The notes below the pieces were generated by a model that saw nothing but the letters and a program-made list of their open reading frames with translations, did not search any database and was not told the DNA's origin. Positions 36,803 to 45,572 of a DNA stretch of 64,000 nt are shown one piece after another (the stretch's first letter is position 1; the number at the start of each line of letters is the position of its first letter). The stretch comes from Pseudomonas sp. Irchel s3h14 (GTDB lineage: Bacteria > Pseudomonadota > Gammaproteobacteria > Pseudomonadales > Pseudomonadaceae). The DNA lies in contig NZ_FYDJ01000019.1 of NCBI RefSeq assembly GCF_900187425.1, forward strand, positions 1 to 64,000, read 5' to 3'. A program made the translations under genes and the position numbers.

Positions 36803-38032
36803 TTATGCCGCGGGTGCGGGGGCTTTGGCGTCGGCCTTGGCCTCTTCCAGCAACTGCTGAATCATCTTTTCCTGAGTCTCGTAGCGGCCTTCACCGAAAT
36901 GGGTGAAACGCACCTGGCCCTTGGCGTCGATCAGGTAGTGAGCCGGCCAGTACTGGTTGTCGAAATTGCGCCAGATCGCGTAGTTGTTGTCGATGGCCAC
37001 CGGGTAGGTGATGCCGAGCTTTTTCACCTGATCTTTTACGTTGTCGATGATGCGCTCGAAACCGTATTCAGGGGTGTGCACGCCGATCACCACCAGGCCA
37101 TCCTTCTCGTATTTCTTCGCCCAGTCCTTCACGTAGGGCAAGGTGTGCTGGCAGTTGATGCAGTCGTAGGTCCAGAAGTCCACCAGCACCACTTTGCCTT
37201 TCAGCGAATCGTTGCTCAGCGCCGGCGAGTTGATCCATTCGACCGCACCGGACAGTGACGGCATAGGGCCTTTGGCGTTGTCCATGGACGAGTCTGCCTT
37301 GACCTTGCTGATGAAGTAATCGACGACTTTCGGCACGGTTTCCAACACACGTTGCTCAACCGTCGTCACGCCTTCGGACGAAGTGCCGGCCAGCATTGTT
37401 TTGTCGGCACCGGTGGAAATCACCACCGCCGCTGCCAGCACCGCAACACCCGTACCACGACGCAGCCAACCGGTGACCGGGATCGACGTTTTCAAGCGAT
37501 TGACCAGGCCGCGACCGGCGAAGATCAAGGTGCCCAGGGACAATGCACTGCCCAGGCCGTACGCCACCAGCAACAGGCTGGTTTGAGCGTTTGCACCTTG
37601 CAGCATGGCGCCCGTGAGGATGACCCCGAGGATCGGTCCGGCGCACGGTGCCCAGAGCAGACCGGTAGCAACTCCGATCATGACCGAGCCCAGCGGACCG
37701 GACATTTTACGGGTGTCCGGATCGAGGCGGTTGCCCAGCGCCACGAAGGGACGGGCCAGCCAGTCACCGACACGGGCGGAAATCAGCGACAGGGCGAACA
37801 CCGCCATCACGATCAGCGCTACGTGGCGACCGGTGTTGTTGGCTTGTATCACCCACTCGCTGCTGACCACGGCCAGGCTGGAGATCAGGGCGAAGGTCAG
37901 GACCATGCCGCCGAGGGTGAGCAGGACCGAGGAACGTGTGCGTTTGACACCGGCGAACAGGAACGGCACGACCGGGAGGATGCAAGGGCTGAGGACGGTC
38001 AATATGCCGCCCAGGAAAGCGATGAGAAACAT
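36803..38032 (-). CDS. DipZ-like CcdA/thioredoxin fusion
   Basis: A 409-residue inner-membrane protein. Residues 1-205 form a CcdA-like domain with the redox cysteines C17 (SPCILPVVPF) and C130 (WAPCAGPILG). The C-terminal periplasmic part (about 255-400) is a TlpA-like thioredoxin domain with active site C291-I-N-C294 and a distal extension. It should carry electrons from cytoplasmic thioredoxin to periplasmic disulfides. It is of normal length for DipZ fusions that lack the extra C-terminal module. The start follows AAGGTGATCCC. Confidence 0.92.
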   Translation of the reverse strand: MFLIAFLGGILTVLSPCILPVVPFLFAGVKRTRSSVLLTLGGMVLTFALISSLAVVSSEWVIQANNTGRHVALIVMAVFALSLISARVGDWLARPFVALGNRLDPDTRKMSGPLGSVMIGVATGLLWAPCAGPILGVILTGAMLQGANAQTSLLLVAYGLGSALSLGTLIFAGRGLVNRLKTSIPVTGWLRRGTGVAVLAAAVVISTGADKTMLAGTSSEGVTTVEQRVLETVPKVVDYFISKVKADSSMDNAKGPMPSLSGAVEWINSPALSNDSLKGKVVLVDFWTYDCINCQHTLPYVKDWAKKYEKDGLVVIGVHTPEYGFERIIDNVKDQVKKLGITYPVAIDNNYAIWRNFDNQYWPAHYLIDAKGQVRFTHFGEGRYETQEKMIQQLLEEAKADAKAPAPAA

Positions 38033-38072
38033 GGGATCACCTTGAAATTATAGAGGGCGACTCACCATTCCC

Positions 38073-38163
38073 TGTGGGAGCGGGCTTGCTCGCGAAGAGG
38101 TCAGTACATTCAACATTCATGTCGACTGACACTCCGCTTTCGCGAGCAAGCCCGCTCCCACAC
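38073..38163. repeat. REP-type inverted repeat, family B
   Basis: TGTGGGAGCGGGCTTGCTCG and its complement at the right end form a nearly perfect stem with an imperfect centre. It lies 41 bases upstream of the DipZ start and could sit between its promoter and the next gene. Confidence 0.88.
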
Positions 38164-38222
38164 TGGATCGGTGGTGTTCACAAAACCGTGCTCGGGCTTC
38201 AGGCCGTCTGGTTTTCCAATTG

Positions 38223-38411
38223 CTACCCCTGCGGCGTACGGCCCGAACCATCCTCTGCCAGAAAAGCGTTCCCACCCTTCTCCCCCAACGGCGTCAGCTG
38301 GAAGCAAGTCGCGCTGCCGCAGCTTTTCTGTTCAACAGCAGCGTTGGCATGGGCAGCGGCGCCAGCCGCGGAGAAGGCAATGGCAGTCAAAAAGCGGGTG
38401 ACGTTGTTCAT
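38223..38411 (-). CDS. Small exported hypothetical protein
   Basis: A 62-residue protein with a signal peptide (MNNVTRFLTAIAFSAAGAAAHANA) and a short mature part containing a Cys pair (SCGSATC). The ATG follows GGAAGAACATC. It lies downstream of the DUF2790 gene on the same strand. No family recognised. Confidence 0.6.
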   Translation of the reverse strand: MNNVTRFLTAIAFSAAGAAAHANAAVEQKSCGSATCFQLTPLGEKGGNAFLAEDGSGRTPQG

Positions 38412-38459
38412 GATGTTCTTCCTGTTTCAATTGGGATGGACAATGGGTCAGCGCAGGAC

Positions 38460-38723
38460 TCAGTTTTCCGAGTTGCAGCCATCAGCAAATTTGCGATAGT
38501 CCAGAACCTGGGTTTTGTTATGGGAATCCAGGTAAGTCAGCTGGGCATCCACAACCCCACAGGAAGTCGAGGCGTCCTGTTTCAGCGACAGCACTTTCTT
38601 GATGTCCAGGTGCGAGCCGTAGGTGTAGGTTTTAGCGGAGACATCGGCTTCGGCGCGGGCCGACAAGGTGCAGATGTTCAGGGCGGCAAACAGGCAAGCG
38701 GCGTAGACGGCTTTGGTGTTCAT
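38460..38723 (-). CDS. DUF2790 small periplasmic protein
   Basis: An 87-residue exported protein: signal peptide ending ARAEA, then YTYGSHLDIKKVLSLKQD, CGVVDAQLTYLDSHNKTQVLDYRKFADGC, the pattern of Pseudomonas DUF2790 proteins with two cysteines. In other pseudomonads such genes are often next to and induced by two-component systems for metals or stress. It is divergent from the response regulator at 39029; the GATACA array lies between. Confidence 0.82.
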   Translation of the reverse strand: MNTKAVYAACLFAALNICTLSARAEADVSAKTYTYGSHLDIKKVLSLKQDASTSCGVVDAQLTYLDSHNKTQVLDYRKFADGCNSEN

Positions 38724-38873
38724 GGTGGTTTCCTCAAGGCTTCAATAGGGCAATCGTTGATTGGGCCGAGGCGACTTGGCTTGCCTCGATGGAACCTATT
38801 AGAAGCTCGCGAGGTATCCCGACTGTGTCGGGAACAGGCGCGTGTAAATCGGTACGTATCAAAACCGGGCCGG

Positions 38874-38959
38874 GATACAGAGCGATACAAATGCCCTGAA
38901 AATGGGTGTTTTTGCGTCCATGTGTATCCGCCGACAGGCCAGATACACTGCAATACAAA
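38874..38959. promoter_or_regulatory. Candidate response-regulator operator (GATACA half-sites)
   Basis: GATACA at 38874 and again at 38884 (10-base spacing), a reverse copy TGTATC at 38923-38928, GATACA at 38942 and a near copy AATACA at 38952 (again 10 bases). A further GTATC lies near 38857. Tandem half-sites at one helical turn are how OmpR/PhoB-type dimers bind. The array sits in the shared promoter gap of the DUF2790 gene and the two-component operon, so autoregulation of both is a reasonable inference. Confidence 0.6.
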
Positions 38960-39028
38960 GGACTGCGGGCGAGCGGGCCAAGGCTCGATAGACTGCGCGA
39001 TATCCCCCACCTACAGAGGCCTGGCCAA

Positions 39029-39769
39029 ATGGAACACGTCGATCACATTCTCATCGTGGACGATGACCGCGAGATCCGGGAACTGGTAGGCAACTACCTC
39101 AAGAAAAACGGCCTGCGCACCACCGTCGTGGCGGATGGACGGCAAATGCGCACGTTCCTGGAATCCACGCCGGTGGACCTGATCGTGCTCGACATCATGA
39201 TGCCGGGCGACGATGGCCTGATGCTGTGCCGTGAGTTGCGCGCCGGCAAACACAAGGCCACGCCGGTGCTGATGCTCACCGCGCGCAACGATGAAACCGA
39301 CCGCATCATCGGCCTGGAAATGGGCGCCGACGATTATCTGGTCAAGCCGTTCGCTGCCCGTGAACTGCTCGCCCGAATCAACGCCGTATTGCGCCGCACA
39401 CGGATGCTGCCGCCCAACCTGGTGGTCACCGAAAGCGGTCGCTTGCTGGCCTTCGGGCGCTGGCGCCTGGACACCTCGGCCCGGCACTTGCTCGATGAAG
39501 ACGGCACGATGGTCGCGCTCAGTGGTGCGGAATATCGGTTGCTGCGGGTATTCCTCGATCACCCGCAGCGGGTGCTCAATCGCGATCAATTGCTGAACCT
39601 GACCCAAGGCCGCGATGCCGACCTGTTCGACCGCTCCATCGACTTGCTGGTCAGCCGCTTGCGCCAGCGCTTGCTGGACGATGCCCGCGAACCGGCCTAC
39701 ATCAAAACCGTGCGCAGCGAAGGCTATGTATTTTCGCTGCCGGTGGAAGTCCTCGGGGCGCCCTCATGA
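39029..39769 (+). CDS. OmpR-family response regulator
   Basis: A 246-residue response regulator. The receiver has DDD at 11-13, phosphoacceptor D55 (LIVLDIMMPG) and K106 (DDYLVKPFAA). The C-terminal OmpR/PhoB winged helix contains LSGAEYRLLRVFLDHPQRVLNRDQLL and RSIDLLVSRLRQRL. It overlaps the kinase gene by four bases. ATG 39029 (MEHVDHILIVDDD) is the natural start. The signal is not evident; the divergent periplasmic genes are the likely targets. Confidence 0.93.
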   Translation: MEHVDHILIVDDDREIRELVGNYLKKNGLRTTVVADGRQMRTFLESTPVDLIVLDIMMPGDDGLMLCRELRAGKHKATPVLMLTARNDETDRIIGLEMGADDYLVKPFAARELLARINAVLRRTRMLPPNLVVTESGRLLAFGRWRLDTSARHLLDEDGTMVALSGAEYRLLRVFLDHPQRVLNRDQLLNLTQGRDADLFDRSIDLLVSRLRQRLLDDAREPAYIKTVRSEGYVFSLPVEVLGAPS

Positions 39770-41067
39770 ATCTCTCGATGCGCTGGCCTCGCACCCTCGC
39801 CTCGCGGCTGTCGCTGATCTTCCTGATCGGCTTGATTCTCGCGCAGGCGCTGTCTTTCGGCGCGCAATACTACGAGCGCTACGAAAGCACGAAGAACACC
39901 ATGCTGGGCAATCTGGAAACCGACGTCTCAACCTCCATCGCCATTCTCGACCGCTTGCCGGCCGAAGAACGCATGAGCTGGCTGCAGCAACTGGATCGAC
40001 GTAACTACCGCTATTTGTTGAACGAAGGCTCGCCGGGCATGCCCATGAGCGATTCGCCCATAGCGATGACGTCGATCAAAGAAGCCATCGGCAAGGATTA
40101 CCCGATGACGGTGACCGACATCCCCGGGCCGGATAAACATTTTCAGGTCCACCTGAAACTGGCGGACGGCAGCCCGGTGACCATCGACGTGCGCCCCTCG
40201 ATGGTGCCGTTGTCGCCGTGGTTACCCATCGTGTTGCTCGGGCAACTGGCACTGATGCTCATCTGCACCTGGCTGGCCGTCAGAATCGCCATCCGCCCCC
40301 TCACCCGCCTCGCCCAAGCGGTAGAGACCCTGGACCCCAACACCCATGCGGTGCACCTGGACGAAAAAGGCCCGACCGAAGTCGCCCATGCCGCCATGGC
40401 GTTCAATTCGATGCAGGCGCGCATCGCCGCTTACCTCAAGGAACGCATGCAACTACTGGCGGCGATTTCCCACGACCTGCAAACCCCGATCACCCGCATG
40501 AAACTGCGCGCCGAATTCATGGACGACTCCGCCGAGAAGGACAAACTCTGGAATGATCTTGGCGAGATAGAACACCTGGTGCGCGAAGGCGTGGCCTATG
40601 CCCGCAGCGTGCATGGCGCCACCGAGGAAAGTCGCCGCACCAATCTGGATTCGTTCCTCGACAGCCTGGTGTTCGACTATCAGGACATGGGCAAAGACGT
40701 TCAGTTGGGCGGTAAAAGTGACGCGGTGATCAACACCCGGCCGCACGCCTTGCGGCGAGTGCTGGTGAACCTGACGGACAACGCATTGAAGTTCGCTGGC
40801 GCCGCCGAGTTGTGGGTGGAAGCGAAGGCTGACGGCAGTTTGTCGGTGAAGGTGATGGACCGTGGTCCGGGGATTGCCGAGGAAGAATTGGCTCAGGTGA
40901 TGGAACCGTTTTATCGCGTGGAGAATTCGCGTAACCGCAGTACCGGCGGGACCGGGTTGGGGTTGGCAATTGCACAGCAGTTGGCGTTGGCGATCGGGGG
41001 ATCGTTGACGTTGAGTAATCGTGAGGGAGGTGGGTTGTGCGCGGAGCTTAGATTGCCGGCTCAGTAA
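39766..41067 (+). CDS. Sensor histidine kinase (EnvZ-like)
   Basis: A 433-residue inner-membrane kinase: TM1 about residues 13-33, periplasmic domain 34-150, TM2 about 153-173, HAMP linker, H-box with H236 (AAISHDLQTPITRMKLR), N box (NLTDNALKFAG) and G boxes (DRGPGIAEEEL, GGTGLGLAIAQQL). It should phosphorylate the OmpR-type partner encoded just upstream with a 4-base overlap. The periplasmic domain has no recognised ligand fold. Confidence 0.93.
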   Translation: MNLSMRWPRTLASRLSLIFLIGLILAQALSFGAQYYERYESTKNTMLGNLETDVSTSIAILDRLPAEERMSWLQQLDRRNYRYLLNEGSPGMPMSDSPIAMTSIKEAIGKDYPMTVTDIPGPDKHFQVHLKLADGSPVTIDVRPSMVPLSPWLPIVLLGQLALMLICTWLAVRIAIRPLTRLAQAVETLDPNTHAVHLDEKGPTEVAHAAMAFNSMQARIAAYLKERMQLLAAISHDLQTPITRMKLRAEFMDDSAEKDKLWNDLGEIEHLVREGVAYARSVHGATEESRRTNLDSFLDSLVFDYQDMGKDVQLGGKSDAVINTRPHALRRVLVNLTDNALKFAGAAELWVEAKADGSLSVKVMDRGPGIAEEELAQVMEPFYRVENSRNRSTGGTGLGLAIAQQLALAIGGSLTLSNREGGGLCAELRLPAQ

Positions 41068-41070
41068 CAT

Positions 41071-41183
41071 GATCGTTCCCACGCTCCGCGTGGGAATGCA
41101 GCCCGGGACGCTCCGCGTCCCTTTCGAGAGCTGGAACGCGGAGCGTCCCTAGAGGCATTCCCACGCAGAGCGTGGGAACGATC
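41071..41183. repeat. REP-type inverted repeat, family C
   Basis: GATCGTTCCCACGCTC and GGGACGCTCCGCG arms are mirrored on the right (GAGCGTGGGAACGATC). It starts 4 bases after the kinase stop, between convergent genes, and is nearly identical to the copy at 44464. Confidence 0.9.
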
Positions 41184-41192
41184 GGCAGTCAA

Positions 41193-41603
41193 TCAGGCCG
41201 GGTAGTTGGCCCGCAGGGCTTCAAGACCGCCCTGGTAGATCCCGGCAAACAACTCCTCAACCTCTTTATCACTCACCCCAACAGGTGCAAATCGCCCAGA
41301 CCAGGTCACTCGCGTGCCCTGCCCCTGTGCTTCAACACTGATGGTCGCCAGATAGTCAGTAGCCGGAAACGGCGCCTGCAAAATCGAATAACTGTAAGTC
41401 TTCCCAGCGTTATCAAACGCCTCCAACCGCTCAACCACCACCGCCCCATCCGCCGTTTGCAAGCTACGCACCCGGCCGCCTTCACTCAGCTCGCTTTTGG
41501 GAATAAACGGCAGCCAGTCCGGCAGCGAGTTAAAGCCGCCAATCAATTGCCAAACCTGGTCGGCGGTCGCCGGGATGTCGATGAATGCTGTTGTTGTAGC
41601 CAT
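41193..41603 (-). CDS. SRPBCC-family protein (polyketide cyclase/START-like)
   Basis: A 136-residue START-like protein: DIPATADQVWQLIGGFNSLPDWLPFI, then GKTYSYSILQAPFPATDYLATI and the C-terminal helix VEELFAGIYQGGLEALRA. These helix-grip proteins bind hydrophobic ligands or act as cyclases. Start at 41603 (MATTTAFI) after GAGAGAATATTTC. It follows the SDR gene on the same strand by 27 bases and may be part of that operon. Confidence 0.85.
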   Translation of the reverse strand: MATTTAFIDIPATADQVWQLIGGFNSLPDWLPFIPKSELSEGGRVRSLQTADGAVVVERLEAFDNAGKTYSYSILQAPFPATDYLATISVEAQGQGTRVTWSGRFAPVGVSDKEVEELFAGIYQGGLEALRANYPA

Positions 41604-41630
41604 GAAATATTCTCTCTCAATCAATAAGGT

Positions 41631-42428
41631 TCAGATCGCCAAGCTGTCGACAACGCCGCCGTCGACACGCAAAGCCGCGCCGGTGGTGGCCGACGACAGC
41701 GGCGAGGCGATGTAGGCCACCAGATTCGCGACTTCCTCGACATCCGCCACCCGCTGGATGATCGAACTCGGCCGGGCCTTGCGCACGAAGGCGTCAGCTT
41801 CTTCCCGAACGCTGCGCCCGGATTCGGCGGTGGCGTCCTTGAGCATCTGCTCCAGGCCATCGGTCAACGTCGGGCCCGGCAAGATCGCGTTGACCGTCAC
41901 CCCGGTGCCCGCCAGCCGCTTGGCCAGACCATGGGACACCGCCAGGTTGGCGCTTTTGGTCACGCCGTAGTTGATCATGTCGGCCGGTGTTGCGACCCCG
42001 GATTCCGAGGACAGGAAAATCACCCGGCCCCAGCCCTGCTTGACCATGTCCGGCACGTAATGCCGTGACAGGCGCACACCAGAGATCACGTTGACCTCAT
42101 AGAAGCGCGTCCACTCGCTGTCCGGGGCGTCGAAGAAATCCACGTCGTTGAAGATCCCGAGGTTGTTCACCAGAATGTCCGCCCGTGGTTCGGCGGCGAA
42201 CAACAACTCGGCGCCTTCGGCCGTGCCGAGGTCTGCGGTCAGGCCACGCAACTGCGCGTCCGGCACGCTCTGGCGAATGCTCGCCAGCGCTTGTTCGACC
42301 TTGGCCGTTTCGCGGCCGATCACCACCACCGTAGCGCCGGATTCGGCCAGCGCCTTGCTGATGCCCAGGCCAATACCGGCGGTGCTACCGCTGACAATGG
42401 CGAGTTTTCCAGTCAGATCGATTTTCAT
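41631..42428 (-). CDS. SDR-family oxidoreductase
   Basis: A 265-residue short-chain dehydrogenase with TAGIGLGISKALAESG (cofactor loop), NNLG, catalytic S (VIFLSSESGV) and Y-x3-K (YGVTKSANLAVSHGLAKRL), ending in GAALRVDGGVV. The start is ATG 42428 with GGAGGTTGAGC inside the end of the aldo-keto reductase gene, two bases after its stop. Substrate unknown. Confidence 0.9.
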   Translation of the reverse strand: MKIDLTGKLAIVSGSTAGIGLGISKALAESGATVVVIGRETAKVEQALASIRQSVPDAQLRGLTADLGTAEGAELLFAAEPRADILVNNLGIFNDVDFFDAPDSEWTRFYEVNVISGVRLSRHYVPDMVKQGWGRVIFLSSESGVATPADMINYGVTKSANLAVSHGLAKRLAGTGVTVNAILPGPTLTDGLEQMLKDATAESGRSVREEADAFVRKARPSSIIQRVADVEEVANLVAYIASPLSSATTGAALRVDGGVVDSLAI

Positions 42429-42430
42429 GC

Positions 42431-43447
42431 TCAACCTCCAATAATCGGCAATGGCGCACGTTCGGACACCAGTTTCGCGTCGCGCATCGCCTGCCAGAAA
42501 GCGGCGGGAATGACGGCCGACATCGCCGCAACGTCTTCAGCAATCCGGTCCGGACGGCTGGAACCTGGAATCACCGCCGCCACGGCCGGGTTAGCCAGGG
42601 AGAACTGCAACGCAGCCGCCTTGATGTCGACAGCATGTGCAGCAGCGATGCGTTTGATCTGCTCGACTTTGTTGATGATCGCCGGGCTGGCTTTCTGGTA
42701 CTCGAAGTGTGCACCGCCGGCCAAAATGCCCGAGCTGTAAGGACCACCGACCACAATCTCGACATTCTGTGCCAACGCGGCGTCCATCAAACGCTGCAAG
42801 GCACGATCGTGGTCGAGCAGCGTGTAGCGACCCGCCAGCAGAAAACCGTCCGGCTGGGCTTCGGTCAGATCAAGGGTCAGTTCGCAAGGTTCGACCTTGT
42901 TCACGCCCAGGCCCCAGCCCTTGATCACGCCTTCTTCGCGCAAACGGGTCAGTACTTTGAAGGCGCCGGTGCGGGCCTGATTGAAGTATTCCAGCCATTG
43001 ATCGCCGTAGAAGTCCTGGGCGATGTCATGCACCCAGACGATGTCCAGACGATCGGTTTGCAGGCGCTTGAGGCTGTCTTCGATGGAGCGCAGCGTGGCG
43101 TCGGCGCTGTAGTCGTTGACGATCTTGTTCGGGCGACCGTGTTCGAACACACCGCTTTTTTCGCCCAAGTCACGGGCCGCCGCATCTTCAACTTCATCAA
43201 GAATCACTCGGCCGACTTTGCTGCTCAGCACATAGTCATCGCGGTTGTACTGGGCCAGCGCGGCGCCCAGACGAATTTCCGACAGGCCCGAACCGTAAAA
43301 CGGCGCGGTGTCGAAGTAACGCACTCCGGCATCCCAGGCAGCGTGGACGGTGGCCATCGCCTCTTCTTCAGGTATGGCACGGAACATGTTGCCCAATGGG
43401 GCGGTGCCGAAACCGAGGGTGCCAGGCAATTTGTCTTTCAAGCTCAT
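42431..43447 (-). CDS. Aldo/keto reductase
   Basis: A 338-residue TIM-barrel oxidoreductase: LGFGTAPLGNMF, GVRYFDTAPFYGSGLSEIRLG (catalytic D and Y), SSKVGR, LKRLQTDRLDIVWVHDI and a C-terminal cofactor region (AVIPGSSRPDRIAEDV). It resembles the pyridoxal 4-dehydrogenase/L-fucose or D-threo-aldose dehydrogenase subgroup. Start at 43447 (MSLKDKLPG) after GAGGAAAAACCC. First gene of a probable AKR-SDR-SRPBCC unit, divergent from a LysR regulator. Confidence 0.9.
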   Translation of the reverse strand: MSLKDKLPGTLGFGTAPLGNMFRAIPEEEAMATVHAAWDAGVRYFDTAPFYGSGLSEIRLGAALAQYNRDDYVLSSKVGRVILDEVEDAAARDLGEKSGVFEHGRPNKIVNDYSADATLRSIEDSLKRLQTDRLDIVWVHDIAQDFYGDQWLEYFNQARTGAFKVLTRLREEGVIKGWGLGVNKVEPCELTLDLTEAQPDGFLLAGRYTLLDHDRALQRLMDAALAQNVEIVVGGPYSSGILAGGAHFEYQKASPAIINKVEQIKRIAAAHAVDIKAAALQFSLANPAVAAVIPGSSRPDRIAEDVAAMSAVIPAAFWQAMRDAKLVSERAPLPIIGG

Positions 43448-43565
43448 GGGTTTTTCCTCTTGAGTGTCAGGGGTCATCAGAGGTGACCGTTGAGCAGATC
43501 CTAGATTGCGATGATCGGACCGTCCAAGACATAATACGCAGCACTTGAGTCCCCAGAGGTCTGAC

Positions 43566-44465
43566 ATGATCGACATCCGCCAATTGCGCTACTTCGTCGC
43601 CGTCGCCGAAGAAGAACACGTCGGTCGCGCCGCCGAACGCCTGCACATTTCCCAGTCACCGCTTAGCCGGCAGATCGCCCAACTCGAAGAGCGCCTGGGG
43701 CTGACCCTGTTTGAACGCAGCCAGCAACGCATTCGCCTGACCCGCGATGGCCAGACTTTTCTGGCCGAAACCCGTGCCCTGCTGACCCACGCCAATCGCC
43801 TGGAATCCCTGGGCAAGCGCCTCGGTCGTGGCGAAGAAGGCGGCTTGTGCATCGGCTACATCGAAAACGCCATGCACGCCGGCGTCTTGCCCAATGCCTT
43901 GCGGGTGCTGCGGGTCGACCGACCGAACGTGCACGTCGCGCTGTACAACCTGAATTCCTCCGAACAACTCGAAGGCCTGCGTCAGCGTAGTCTGGATATC
44001 GCGCTGGTCAGCGAACCGCCCGTCGCCGACGACCCGGACCTGCTGGGTTTCCAGGTGCTGGACGATCCGATGCTGCTGGCCCTGCCCGAACATCATCCTT
44101 TGGCGAACAACCCAACACTGACCCCGGCAGACCTGGCCGATCAGGAATGGATCGGCGTGCAACCCCGCCAGGACGCCGCCAGCCGCGACGACTTCGTCAG
44201 CGCCTGCATCCGCGCCGGTTTCACCCCGGACATTCGTATGGAAGCCACTGAACCGTTTACCGCGTTGGGATTGGTGGCATCGGGGCTGGGCATCGCCATG
44301 ATCCAGAAAGGCCTGAGCCGCAACGCACCGCCGGGCGTGGTGCTGCGGGAAGTGCCGTGGATTTCCTTCACCACACCGCTGTGGGCCGCGTGGCACCGGA
44401 TCAATTTGCGACCGCTGGTGGAAACGTTCAGGAAAGTGCTGACCGAGCCGGGCCCGGCCACATGA
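43566..44465 (+). CDS. LysR-family transcriptional regulator
   Basis: A 299-residue LysR regulator: IRQLRYFVAVAEEEHVGRAAERLHISQSPLSRQIAQLEERLGLTLFERSQ and a substrate-binding domain of the CatM/BenM-like group. It is divergent from the AKR gene with a 118-base gap and probably regulates it. The stop codon TGA at 44463-44465 falls inside the adjacent REP. Confidence 0.92.
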   Translation: MIDIRQLRYFVAVAEEEHVGRAAERLHISQSPLSRQIAQLEERLGLTLFERSQQRIRLTRDGQTFLAETRALLTHANRLESLGKRLGRGEEGGLCIGYIENAMHAGVLPNALRVLRVDRPNVHVALYNLNSSEQLEGLRQRSLDIALVSEPPVADDPDLLGFQVLDDPMLLALPEHHPLANNPTLTPADLADQEWIGVQPRQDAASRDDFVSACIRAGFTPDIRMEATEPFTALGLVASGLGIAMIQKGLSRNAPPGVVLREVPWISFTTPLWAAWHRINLRPLVETFRKVLTEPGPAT

Positions 44466-44576
44466 TCGTTCCCACGCTCTGCGTGGGAATGCAGCCCGGG
44501 ACGCTCCGCGTCCCTTTCGCGAGCTGGAACGCAGAGCGTCCCTTGAGGCATTCCCACGCAGAGCGTGGGAACGATC
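44464..44576. repeat. REP-type inverted repeat, family C
   Basis: Copy of the 41071 element. GATCGTTCCCACGCTCTGCG on the left pairs with the right end GAGCGTGGGAACGATC; an inner pair GGACGCTCCGCG / CGCAGAGCGTCC is present. Its first bases are the last two of the LysR stop codon. Confidence 0.9.
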
Positions 44577-44651
44577 GAACATCGTCGTTTATTTGCTCAC
44601 TTGGGTTTGGTGCTTTACTGAAAAGATCCCGAAACCCAGCGAGAAGCCCGC

Positions 44652-45572
44652 ATGAACCGCAACGACCTGCGCCGCGTCGACATGAACCTGCTGGTGATTT
44701 TCGAAACCCTGATGTTCGAAAAGAACCTGACCCGGGCCGGGGAGAAGCTGTTTCTCGGTCAGCCCGCCGTCAGCGCCTCATTGGCCAAGTTGCGCGACCT
44801 GTTCGACGACCCGTTGCTGGTGCGTAACGGTCGCGTGCTGGAGCCGACACAGCGGGCCCTGGCGATCCTCAAGGAATTGCAGCCGGCGATGGACACCATC
44901 TCCGGCGCGGTCAGCCGGGCCAAGGATTTCGACCCGTCCACCAGCCGCGATGTGTTTCGCATCGGCCTGTCCGACGACGCCGAGTTCGGTCTGTTTCCGC
45001 CGCTGCTCAAGCAAATACGCGAAGAGGCGCAGAACGTCGTGGTGGTGGTGCGTCGGGTGAATTTCCTGCTGATGTCGTCGATGCTCTCCACCGGGGAGAT
45101 TTCCGTCGGGATCAGCTACACCACGGAGCTGCCGGCCAACGCCAAGCGCAAGAAGTTGCGTGACCTGAGCGTGAAGATCCTGCGCGGCGACAATCGTCCC
45201 GGCACCCTGACCCTGGATGAATACTGCGAACGTCCGCACGCGCTGGTGTCGTTTTCCGGGGATTTGACCGGGGCCATCGACAACGACCTCGCACGTATCG
45301 GCCGCTCGCGTCGGGTGGTGCTGGCGGTGCCGCAATTCGCCGGTCTGCGCGCCTTGCTGGCCGGCACCGACATGCTCGCCACGGTGCCGGACTACGCGGC
45401 GTGCGCGCTGATCGAAGGCAGCAGCCAGCTGCGGGCCGACGACCCGCCGTTTGACATCGTGCCGTCCGAACTGTCCATGGTCTGGAACGGGGTCAACGAT
45501 AACGATCCGGCAGAACGTTGGTTGCGCTCGCGAATTTCCCAACACATGTCGGCGCCGCTGCCGGGGCACTGA
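44652..45572 (+). CDS. LysR-family transcriptional regulator (NodD/LrhA-like)
   Basis: A 306-residue regulator with DLRRVDMNLLVIFETLMFEKNLTRAGEKLFLGQPAVSASLAKLRDLFDDPLLVRNGR, typical of the group with the DPLLVR wing. The second half is a ligand-binding domain. It ends 80 bases inside the convergent DinB gene. No obvious target. Confidence 0.9.
   Translation: MNRNDLRRVDMNLLVIFETLMFEKNLTRAGEKLFLGQPAVSASLAKLRDLFDDPLLVRNGRVLEPTQRALAILKELQPAMDTISGAVSRAKDFDPSTSRDVFRIGLSDDAEFGLFPPLLKQIREEAQNVVVVVRRVNFLLMSSMLSTGEISVGISYTTELPANAKRKKLRDLSVKILRGDNRPGTLTLDEYCERPHALVSFSGDLTGAIDNDLARIGRSRRVVLAVPQFAGLRALLAGTDMLATVPDYAACALIEGSSQLRADDPPFDIVPSELSMVWNGVNDNDPAERWLRSRISQHMSAPLPGH

Noticed and set aside
37352..38053. 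Long plus-strand open frame opposite the DipZ-like gene
   Set aside because: The protein is rich in Gln/Arg/Asp without motifs, typical of antisense frames in GC-rich genes; the minus strand encodes a clear CcdA/thioredoxin fusion.
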